From Cognatiluteimonas telluris (GTDB lineage: Bacteria > Pseudomonadota > Gammaproteobacteria > Xanthomonadales > Xanthomonadaceae), in NCBI RefSeq assembly GCF_011320095.1, contig NZ_JAANOY010000015.1, forward strand, positions 1 through 59,083: a stretch of 59,083 bases of DNA. The letters are read 5' to 3'. The notes below the pieces were generated by a model. It saw only the letters and a list, made by a program, of their open reading frames with translations, was not told the DNA's origin and ran no database searches. The position numbers were made by a program, and so were the translations under genes. The stretch's first letter is position 1; each line of letters opens with the position of its first letter. Shown piece after piece: positions 53,158 to 59,083 of the stretch.

Positions 53158-53245
53158 TCCCGGGTGCGCTGCGCTTGCCCGAACTACGTTCATCCAGTCG
53201 CTGGAGCGTGGCCCGGGTCAGGCCGGAGGCCGCACCCGGGGTGAA
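53158..53245. repeat. Degraded GTAGCCCGGGT-family pair in a 488-base gene-free gap
   Basis: ATCCCGGGTGCGCTGCGCTT, then GCCCGAACTACG, later GGCCCGGGT and GCCGCACCCGGGG. It matches the better-kept pair at 17587-17695. The rest of 52781-53268 holds the csp leader and nothing else that I can support. Confidence 0.7.
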
Positions 53246-53268
53246 CGCCGCTTCCGGCGCGCGGGCTG

Positions 53269-53982
53269 CTACCAGTCTTCCTGCCGCGGCAGCAGGCCGC
53301 GCAGTTCGACGTCGGTGAGGTTGCGCCAGCCGCCGGGCTTGAGATGGCCGAGTTTGACGTTGCCGATCCTGACCCGCACCAGTTGCTTCACCCGGTAGCG
53401 GAAATGGGCGGCCATCAGCCGGATCTGCCGGTTCAGGCCCTGCACCAGCACGATGCGAAACCCGAACGGGCCCAGCTTGCCGACCTTGCACGGCAGCGTG
53501 GTTTCCCCGTGCACCGGCACGCCGCGGCCCATGCCGCGCAGGAACTCGTCGGTCACCCGGTGGTTGACGGCCACCAGGTACTCCTTCTCCAGCTTGTTTT
53601 CGGCGCGCAGGATCGCATTGACGATGTCGCCGTTGCTGGTCAGCAGGATCAGGCCTTCGGAATCCTTGTCCAGCCGCCCGATCGGGAAGATCCGCTGCTG
53701 GTGGCCGACGAAGTCGACGATGTTGTCCTTGATCGCGGTGTCCGTCGTGCAGGTGATGCCGACCGGCTTGTTGAGCGCGATATAGACATGGCGGCGCTGG
53801 CCCTTGGCGGCCGTGCGCGGTTTCAACGCCTGGCCGTCGATGCGGACCTCATCGCCCTCGCCCACCTCCGAACCGATCCGGGCGCGCAGACCGTTGACGG
53901 TGACCCGGCCTTCGGCGATCAGGCGGTCGGCTTCGCGCCGCGAGCAGGTGCCGGCGTCGCTGATGTGCTTGTTCAGGCGCAT
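53269..53982 (-). CDS. rluF: 23S rRNA pseudouridine synthase RluF
   Basis: About 237 residues. S4 RNA-binding domain at the start ([20 protein letters not shown]), then the RsuA-group synthase domain with catalytic Asp in [19 protein letters not shown] and the RluF-type blocks [13 protein letters not shown] and [15 protein letters not shown]. RluF modifies U2604 of 23S rRNA (and tRNA-Tyr U35). The start is uncertain: 54036 is also in frame and adds an 18-residue Ala/Pro-rich segment; neither has a clear ribosome-binding site. Confidence 0.9.
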   Translation of the reverse strand: MRLNKHISDAGTCSRREADRLIAEGRVTVNGLRARIGSEVGEGDEVRIDGQALKPRTAAKGQRRHVYIALNKPVGITCTTDTAIKDNIVDFVGHQQRIFPIGRLDKDSEGLILLTSNGDIVNAILRAENKLEKEYLVAVNHRVTDEFLRGMGRGVPVHGETTLPCKVGKLGPFGFRIVLVQGLNRQIRLMAAHFRYRVKQLVRVRIGNVKLGHLKPGGWRNLTDVELRGLLPRQEDW

Positions 53983-54102
53983 GGGAAGTTTCGATGCGGT
54001 GCGCGCCGCCGATGGCGCCAGCGCGGGGAGACGCATGCTGCCATAGGCGGGCGATCCACGCCGGCTGCGGGTGCAGCCAGCGCCCCGGGGCCCGAAGTCG
54101 GC

Positions 54103-54387
54103 TTACGAGGTCAACAGGTCCTGGTACTGCGGATGGCGTTCGATATAGCGGGCGGCATAGGCACACGACGGCACCACCTTCAGCCCCTTGGAGCGCGCGT
54201 ACTCCAGCGCGCTGCGCACCAGCGCGCCCGCCACGCCCCTGCCACCGATCGCCGCGGGCACGCCGGTGTGGGTCAGGCTGAGGACGTCACCGCGCTGTTC
54301 GTAGTCGAGCTCGGCGCGCACGCCGTCCACGGTCGTCTCGAAGCGCTGCTGCGCCGCATCGTGACGGATGTCGAGTCCCTCCCGCAT
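54103..54387 (-). CDS. YjdJ-type GNAT N-acetyltransferase
   Basis: 94 residues. Acetyl-CoA loop IGGRGVAGALVRSALEYAR and the family-typical SCAYAARYIERHPQY. These mini-GNATs have unknown substrates; human NATD1 belongs to the same group. The gene ends about 120 bases before rluF starts. Confidence 0.92.
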   Translation of the reverse strand: MREGLDIRHDAAQQRFETTVDGVRAELDYEQRGDVLSLTHTGVPAAIGGRGVAGALVRSALEYARSKGLKVVPSCAYAARYIERHPQYQDLLTS

Positions 54388-54415
54388 CCCAGGTCATCCT
54401 TCCGGCCCTGCCGGT

Positions 54416-55306
54416 CTAACGGTTGTCGCGCTTGCCCTGCTCGTGGCGGTCGCGGGTGCTGATGCTGCCCTGATTCGCGCTCAGGCGCATCTCCTCCTGG
54501 TGCAGCTCCTGCACCTGCTCGCGGGCGGACTCCGATTCGAAGCCCGGCTTCGGCGCGGCGCCGGCATGCGAGCCGTCGTGTTCCTGCCAGGGCGGCGCGC
54601 GGCGTGCCTTGGCCTGCTTGGCCGCCAGCAGCTGCCGTGTGTTGTCCAACGCTTCCTGGGGAGTGATCGCAGCGCGCCCCGCCGCGCTGGCGGCAGCCGG
54701 GCGCCGCTTGCCGTCGCCGCCGGTGGCGCTGCCCGTCGCGGCCTGATCAGTGGCGGATTCACGGCCCGGCGCGGCCTTCTTCGCGGTCGCGACGCCAGCG
54801 CTGGCGTCGTTGCGGGACGTCGCTGCAGCGGAGGTGTTGGCTATGCGGCCCCCGGCTGCCGGTTTCCCGGTCGCCCTGCTAGCCGTGGACGCCGTCCGCG
54901 TGCCGGCTGCCGGGCGCCTGCTCGCGGTTCCGGATGGCGGGGTCACGGGGGTCGGCTTCTTCATGACAGCCGGTTTTGTCGCAACGGCTGTATCCGTCTT
55001 CGCCGCGTTGACCCGCTGTGCCAGGGTGTTCTTCGAGACACCCTTCCTGGCGACGGCCTTCTTCGCGACCGCCTTCTTCGCGACCGCCTTCTTGGCGACC
55101 GCCTTCTTGGCGACCGCCTTCTTGGCGACCGCCTTCTTGGCGACCGCCTTCTTGGCGACCGCCTTCTTCGCGACCGCCTTCTTCGCGACCGCCTTCTTCG
55201 CGACGGTCTTCTTCGCGACGGTCTTCTTCGCAGCGTCCGCCCGGCCCGGGGTCTTGCGCGCGGTCTTGCGGCGCGCCGCGGTGGAGCGTGGACTGGTGGT
55301 GGCCAT
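54416..55306 (-). CDS. Histone-H1-like Lys/Ala repeat protein
   Basis: 296 residues. Residues ~27-86 are twelve five-residue repeats, KKTVA twice then KKAVA ten times; a low-complexity Ala/Thr/Ser/Lys region follows. The last ~85 residues are different: an acidic helical segment with [30 protein letters not shown] and [20 protein letters not shown]. The repeat half resembles bacterial H1-like DNA-binding proteins (AlgP/HC2); the C-terminal half, acidic and structured, could be a protein-protein module. Its role is unknown. Confidence 0.82.
   Translation of the reverse strand: MATTSPRSTAARRKTARKTPGRADAAKKTVAKKTVAKKAVAKKAVAKKAVAKKAVAKKAVAKKAVAKKAVAKKAVAKKAVAKKAVARKGVSKNTLAQRVNAAKTDTAVATKPAVMKKPTPVTPPSGTASRRPAAGTRTASTASRATGKPAAGGRIANTSAAATSRNDASAGVATAKKAAPGRESATDQAATGSATGGDGKRRPAAASAAGRAAITPQEALDNTRQLLAAKQAKARRAPPWQEHDGSHAGAAPKPGFESESAREQVQELHQEEMRLSANQGSISTRDRHEQGKRDNR
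55051..55230 (-). repeat. Twelve 15-bp tandem repeats inside the H1-like gene
   Basis: Units on the plus strand read CGACCGCCTTCTT(G/C)G, twelve in a row, in frame. The outer units differ (GGC or GTC in place of CGC), the central ten are almost identical. An array this regular is prone to gain or loss of units, changing the length by five residues each time. Confidence 0.95.
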
Positions 55307-55404
55307 GCGTGTCTCCCGTCGGAAATGATCGCGCCGCCGATGGCGGCCCGCCCTCGATAGCACCGGAGGCATGCAGGCCAGGTGAGCGCCGGCGCTCGCT
55401 ACGA

Positions 55405-56010
55405 TCAACCGAACGAGGGCGAGAACAGGCCTTGCAGGAACGCCGGTCCCACGCGTGGCTCGAGCAGCAGGGTGAACAGCACGCCGTAGGCCGCGCCCCA
55501 GAGGTGTGCGCTGTGGTTGACGTTGTCGTGCCCCTGCCGGTCCATCCAGATCGAATAGCCCGCGTACATGACGCCGTAGACGATCGCCGGCAGCGGCAGG
55601 AAGAACACGTAGATCAGCGACCACGGCCGCAGCAGGATGAAGGCGAACAACACCGCCGACACCGCGCCGGAAGCGCCCAGGCTGCGATAGCCGGCGTCAT
55701 TGCGGTGGTTCAGGTAGGTCGGCAGGATCGCGACCACCAGCGCCGACAGGTAGAACAACGCAAAGCCGACGTGGCCGATGTACTGGGCGAAGAAGCCTTC
55801 GATCAGGCGCCCGAAGAAGTACAGCGTGATCATGTTGAACAGCAGGTGCTGCAGGTCGGCATGGATGAAACCGTGCGTCACCAGCCGGTCGTACTGGTGG
55901 TGGCGCTGGATTGCCGGCGGCCACAGGATCAGGCGGTCGAGCAGGCGCGGATTGCCGAAGGCCATCCACGAGACCAGCACCGTGATCGCGATCAGGGCGA
56001 GCGTCACCAT
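55405..56010 (-). CDS. Rhomboid intramembrane serine protease
   Basis: 201 residues, six predicted membrane helices. Catalytic Ser in [12 protein letters not shown], His in [12 protein letters not shown], and the conserved [13 protein letters not shown] before helix 2. It cleaves membrane proteins within the bilayer. The ATG at 56010 gives a first helix directly. Substrate unknown. Confidence 0.93.
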   Translation of the reverse strand: MVTLALIAITVLVSWMAFGNPRLLDRLILWPPAIQRHHQYDRLVTHGFIHADLQHLLFNMITLYFFGRLIEGFFAQYIGHVGFALFYLSALVVAILPTYLNHRNDAGYRSLGASGAVSAVLFAFILLRPWSLIYVFFLPLPAIVYGVMYAGYSIWMDRQGHDNVNHSAHLWGAAYGVLFTLLLEPRVGPAFLQGLFSPSFG

Positions 56011-56050
56011 GCAGCCGCCCTTCGCGGGGCGCGCATCCGCATCAGGTTGC

Positions 56051-56713
56051 TCATGCCCATTCTTCCAGGCCCTCGCGCTGGTAAAGCGTGCGGAACGACG
56101 GCCGTGCGCGCATGGCCTGCGCAAGCTGCGCCAGTGCTGGCCAGTCCGTCGCCGGCCTGGGCATCGCGCGCGACCAGCGCATCAACATGGTGAGGTAGAA
56201 GTCCGGCGTGGATACCTCCTCGCCAAGCAGGTACGGGCCACGTGCCGCCAGCTGCGCATCGATCCGCGACCATGCCGCCTCGATCCGCGGCGCGGTATGC
56301 GCGAGCACGGCGTCGGCCTGCGCCGCACCGGCGGCTTCCTGCGGATACCACCACAGCCGGAACAGCGGTTGCACGGCGTTGGCCAGGTGGAACATCCATT
56401 GCGTGTACTGCGGTCGCAGCGCGCTCCCCGGAGCCGGGGCCAGGCCCGCCTGCGGATGGCGGTCGGCCAGCGTCATCGCCAGCGCCGCGGCCTCGTACAT
56501 CGGCGTGCCGCCGGTCACCAGCGTGGGCACGACACCATTGGGGTTGAGGGCAAGGTATTCGGGCGTCTTCTGCGCGCCGGCCGCGGTATCGACCCGCTGC
56601 AACTGGTGGGGAACGTCGAGTTCGATCAACAGCCAGTGCACCAGCATGCTGGCCGCGCCGGGCGCGTAGTACAGGCAATCGACGCCATTGGCGTCCGAAA
56701 GCGGCGTGTCCAA
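56051..56713 (-). CDS. Glutathione S-transferase family protein
   Basis: 220 residues. Thioredoxin-like N-domain (LYYAPGAASMLVHWLLIEL, cis-Pro in NGVVPTLV, then YEAAALAMTLADR) and a helical C-domain (YLLGEEVSTPDFYLTMLMRW). The PGAAS loop carries the catalytic Ser of Nu/beta-like GSTs. Substrate unknown. It starts 40 bases from the rhomboid gene. Confidence 0.9.
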   Translation of the reverse strand: MDTPLSDANGVDCLYYAPGAASMLVHWLLIELDVPHQLQRVDTAAGAQKTPEYLALNPNGVVPTLVTGGTPMYEAAALAMTLADRHPQAGLAPAPGSALRPQYTQWMFHLANAVQPLFRLWWYPQEAAGAAQADAVLAHTAPRIEAAWSRIDAQLAARGPYLLGEEVSTPDFYLTMLMRWSRAMPRPATDWPALAQLAQAMRARPSFRTLYQREGLEEWA

Positions 56714-56876
56714 GGGAGGGCTCCATCGGCAGGCAGGACCGCGAGTCTAGAAGCAAACGCGGCTGCCTTCAGCGCGGGACGCTCCGGGCGCGGTCGACCT
56801 TGCATGGCCTCGTGCGCCTTGCGATGACTCCGAGGCCCACGGCGGCGGCATTCACGGCGCATTGCCGACAGCGACC

Positions 56877-57713
56877 TCAGGTCCTGCGGCGTCGCTTCCC
56901 GATTTCGGCGCATGGAACGCCCGCTTGCCGGGCAGCGAGCATGCCCTGCAGGCGTGCGGCGTCGCCCATCGCGTGACCGGCGGCGGTGTTGTCGAAGATG
57001 CACCAGGGCTCGCGTCCTGTTGCGGCGTCGGCCAGCAGCCCCTGCGCGAGGGCCTGCAGGCGTGCATCGCCGTAGCTGTCGTAATACATCCGCGGCGATC
57101 CGTGCCAACGCCAGTAACGCCAATGGCCGGCACCCGCGGGCACCGTCGCCGCCTCCAGCCGCGCCGGATCAGCCGCCACCCGAGTCACCTGGTAGCGGGC
57201 CCAGAGCGCCGCCACGCGCGGCTCGAACCAGCTCGCATGCCGCGGCTCGCACGCCAATCCGCAGGCAAACCGCCTGCGCAGCATCGCAAAGAAGGTGTCC
57301 GCACGGCGGGCATCGAAGGCCAGGCTCGGCGGCAGCTGCACCAGCACGCCGCCCAGGCGCGTTTGAAGTCCGTCGACCTCGTCGGAAAAACGCGACAGCA
57401 GCGGACCGACGCCCTGCAGGCGCGCGTCGTGGGTCACCGCGCGCGGCAGCTTCACCGAGAAGCGGAAATCCCCGGGCACCGACGCTGCCCAGCGCGCATA
57501 CGTCGCCGCCGCATGGGCGCGATAGAACGAGGAATTGATTTCCGCGACGTTGAAACGCGTCGCATAGCGCGCAAGGTGGCTGCCTTCGGAACCGAACAGC
57601 GCCCGGTGCCGGGACGGTATCGACCAGCTGGCGCAGCCGATGCGGATCGACGATACGGTTGCGGATGTGCGCGTGCGAACGGGAATGGCGGAGGTCCTCG
57701 GCCGAAGCACCAT
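56877..57713 (-). CDS. DUF72 family protein
   Basis: 278 residues with the DUF72 TIM-barrel-like pattern: IRIGCASWSIPS, VAEINSSFYRAHAAATYARW, FRFSVKLPRAVTHD, GVLVQLPPSLAF, ACEPRHASWF, WRYWRWHGSPRMYY, CIFDNTAAGHAM. Function unknown; proposed relatives of sugar isomerases or UV endonucleases are unproven. The first in-frame ATG that gives the conserved start is at 57713, about 15 codons before it, without a good ribosome-binding site. Confidence 0.88.
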   Translation of the reverse strand: MVLRPRTSAIPVRTRTSATVSSIRIGCASWSIPSRHRALFGSEGSHLARYATRFNVAEINSSFYRAHAAATYARWAASVPGDFRFSVKLPRAVTHDARLQGVGPLLSRFSDEVDGLQTRLGGVLVQLPPSLAFDARRADTFFAMLRRRFACGLACEPRHASWFEPRVAALWARYQVTRVAADPARLEAATVPAGAGHWRYWRWHGSPRMYYDSYGDARLQALAQGLLADAATGREPWCIFDNTAAGHAMGDAARLQGMLAARQAGVPCAEIGKRRRRT

Positions 57714-57813
57714 CCTTGGCGCCGGAGGGTGAACACGCCGTCGCGGGTGGACGGATGCGGCTGCCGCCCCTATGCTCGCGGCGGGGATTTGGGCTGACGG
57801 CAGGGGGGCCGCC

Positions 57814-58059
57814 ATGACCGAACAGGACCGACGCAGCGCGGATATGGAAAACGCCGCGCGCTTGCGGGCGTTGCTCAACGAGGACCAGCGCATGACGCTG
57901 ACCGAACTGGAACAGTTCGGCTGGTCGCTGAAATTCGTGCGGCGACCGTTGTTCCAGCCATCGGTACCCGTGGTGATCGACGGTGACCGCAAGCGCTACG
58001 CGGTGCTCGAAGCCGACGGATCGCTCAATGAAAACCCGGAATTCACGATTCGCGATTGA
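57814..58059 (+). CDS. Small hypothetical protein, probably lineage-conserved
   Basis: 81 residues: a helical start (MTEQDRRSADMENAARLRAL), then LEQFGWSLKFVRRPLFQPSV and RYAVLEADGSLNENPEFTIR, a beta-hairpin-like end. CAGGGGGG lies before the ATG at 57814. No family recognised. Neighbouring genes on both sides are on the other strand, so it is transcribed alone. Confidence 0.7.
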   Translation: MTEQDRRSADMENAARLRALLNEDQRMTLTELEQFGWSLKFVRRPLFQPSVPVVIDGDRKRYAVLEADGSLNENPEFTIRD

Positions 58060-58183
58060 TCGCGGTCGTTGGCCTGTCGTCATTGGCGTCGCCAGTTCCG
58101 GGGCCATCGGCGTTGCGCATTCGCACCGGCCGTGAAGGCTGTTGCCAGGCAAGTTCCGGCGAACTAATTCATGGCGGGAACCG

Positions 58184-58753
58184 CTACCGTGGAGGACGCC
58201 GATGAAGCGACCGCAGGCTCCACTGCGCGAGGCTCCGGTAGCCCACGTCCGCTCCGCCGCTGGCGAACAATGAAAAGGCACCAACGGTCCACGGCACCGG
58301 CTCGATCGCGGCCGCCTTCGGCACCGCCAGCTGGCGCCCGAGCGTGACATGGGGGACGAACGACCCCGGGGTAGCGCTTGCGATCGTGTTGCAGGCCAAC
58401 AGCGATCTCCCCAGGCCTTCGACGAGTGCCGCCAGGGCACCAGGAACCCGCGAGGGACCCGCCCATGCGACCCGGTCGTGTCCGAAGCTGCCAAATCGAT
58501 CCAGCACCAGTTCGAATGCGCCGGCGTCCTGCGCGTCGCCAGCCGCGATCGCCTTTTCAACCAGGGCGGACGGCAAAGGCGCGTACGTGCCGATGAACTG
58601 CAGCGTCAGGTGGTAACGCGCCGCCGCGACCATGCGGGCAGCGGGATTGCTGCCTCCCTGGAGTCGGGCGGCGTTGCCGGCGATCCGCGCCCGAACCGCA
58701 TCATCCGGCCACAGGGCAAAGAACAGGCGCTCGGTCGAAGGCTTGGCGGCCAT
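58184..58753 (-). CDS. thpR: RNA 2',3'-cyclic phosphodiesterase / 2'-5' RNA ligase family
   Basis: 189 residues. Both HxTx catalytic motifs are present: HLTLQFIG and HVTLGRQL. The LFFALWPDD start is typical for ThpR. It hydrolyses 2',3'-cyclic phosphates or, in reverse, joins 2'-5'. The ATG at 58753 is 14 bases beyond the stop of the uup gene, on the same strand. Confidence 0.93.
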   Translation of the reverse strand: MAAKPSTERLFFALWPDDAVRARIAGNAARLQGGSNPAARMVAAARYHLTLQFIGTYAPLPSALVEKAIAAGDAQDAGAFELVLDRFGSFGHDRVAWAGPSRVPGALAALVEGLGRSLLACNTIASATPGSFVPHVTLGRQLAVPKAAAIEPVPWTVGAFSLFASGGADVGYRSLAQWSLRSLHRRPPR

Positions 58754-58766
58754 GGCGCCGCCGACC

Positions 58767-59083
58767 CTAGTCGGATTCGAGTTCGGACCAGCGCGCGTAC
58801 GCCGCATCCAGTTCGGCCTGCGCGGTGGCGATCGCCTGGTGGTGCGCGGTGATCGCCGCGCCATCGCGTTGGTAAAACGCCGGGTCCGCCATCTGGCCGG
58901 TCAGCGTCGCGACCTGCTGCTCGAGTGCTTCGATCCGCAGCGGCAACTGCTCCAGTTCGCGGGTTTCCTTGTAGCCGCGCTTGCGGCGCGCCGCCGCCGG
59001 CGATGGCTCGCCCGACGCCGGTGCCGGCCGCGCGGTCGCACCGCCCCTGGCCGCCAGCGGAGCCGCCCTGCCCTGCGGACGCT
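58767..59083 (-). CDS. uup: C-terminal end of the ABC-F protein Uup (partial)
   Basis: The minus-strand frame entering from the right edge reads a disordered Ala/Gly/Pro-rich link and then KRGYKETRELEQLPLRIEAL and DPAFYQRDGAAITAHHQAIA, ending AYARWSELESD and TAG (58767-58769). This is the C-terminal coiled coil of Uup-type ABC-F ATPases, which binds DNA or the ribosome. The two ATPase domains lie outside the window. Confidence 0.85.
   Translation of the reverse strand, partial: RPQGRAAPLAARGGATARPAPASGEPSPAAARRKRGYKETRELEQLPLRIEALEQQVATLTGQMADPAFYQRDGAAITAHHQAIATAQAELDAAYARWSELESD

Noticed and set aside
52933-53244. 103-residue open frame upstream of the cold-shock gene
   Set aside because: It spans a dispersed repeat, has no ribosome-binding site and no recognisable sequence.
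55051-55230. CRISPR-like regular array
   Set aside because: Units are 15 bp, contiguous, without spacers and in frame with a Lys/Ala-repeat protein.

Overview
The window is very GC-rich bacterial chromosome, and the gene content points to the Xanthomonadaceae/Lysobacteraceae (Lysobacter, Luteimonas and relatives). The pointers are a lexA2-imuA-imuB-dnaE2 mutagenesis cassette, a class III PHA synthase (phaE-phaC), a complete ccmABCDEFGHI operon, a MetX of the serine O-succinyltransferase type, standalone Ku and LigD-polymerase genes, and several dispersed palindromic repeat families. This assignment is inference from gene content; no 16S gene is present. Two genes are cut by the ends: an RGG-tailed protein at the left and the ABC-F protein Uup at the right.

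Layout. 1-2.4 kb: omega-amidase and methionine/glutamine-type aminotransferase, a classic functional pair. 2.5-11.7 kb: DUF3293, the cytochrome c maturation operon ccmABCDEFGHI, then metX and a cysteine dioxygenase. 11.8 kb: tRNA-Leu(CAA). 12-19.2 kb: OafA-type acyltransferase, an HExxH membrane protein, phaC, phaE, a small membrane protein, pssA and 3-hydroxybutyrate dehydrogenase (PHB synthesis and use). 19.2-28.9 kb: gene relic, ABC exporter, BON protein plus PQQ-type sugar dehydrogenase, DUF488, ABC1/UbiB kinase-like protein, GFA protein, PAS-GGDEF diguanylate cyclase, secreted hypothetical. 29.1-36.4 kb: ferredoxin-NADP reductase and the SOS mutasome operon. 36.6-40.8 kb: lipoprotein hydrolase facing a four-gene operon (amidohydrolase, glutathione peroxidase, two small paralogues). 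40.9-47.9 kb: two exported M3 oligopeptidases flanking a CarH-like MerR regulator, a fasciclin/DUF378 pair and a CBS protein. 48-49.8 kb: NHEJ module. 50-59 kb: cyclopropane synthase, lipoprotein, cold-shock protein, RluF, GNAT, a histone-H1-like repeat protein, rhomboid protease, GST, DUF72, a small hypothetical, ThpR and Uup.

What stands out. (1) Palindromic repeats of the intergenic type lie in frame inside imuA and dnaE2, and a different repeat forms the end of ccmD and the ribosome-binding site of ccmE. (2) The CarH-like light/B12 regulator keeps the lower-axial His motif but has Arg where the upper-axial His should be; it sits on an array of TGTACA sites shared with a divergent fasciclin-DUF378 operon. 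(3) ccmB ends in four 17-bp repeats that place stop codons in all three frames. (4) NHEJ is encoded as Ku plus a free LigD polymerase domain. (5) An unrecognised HExxH membrane protein is coupled to phaEC.
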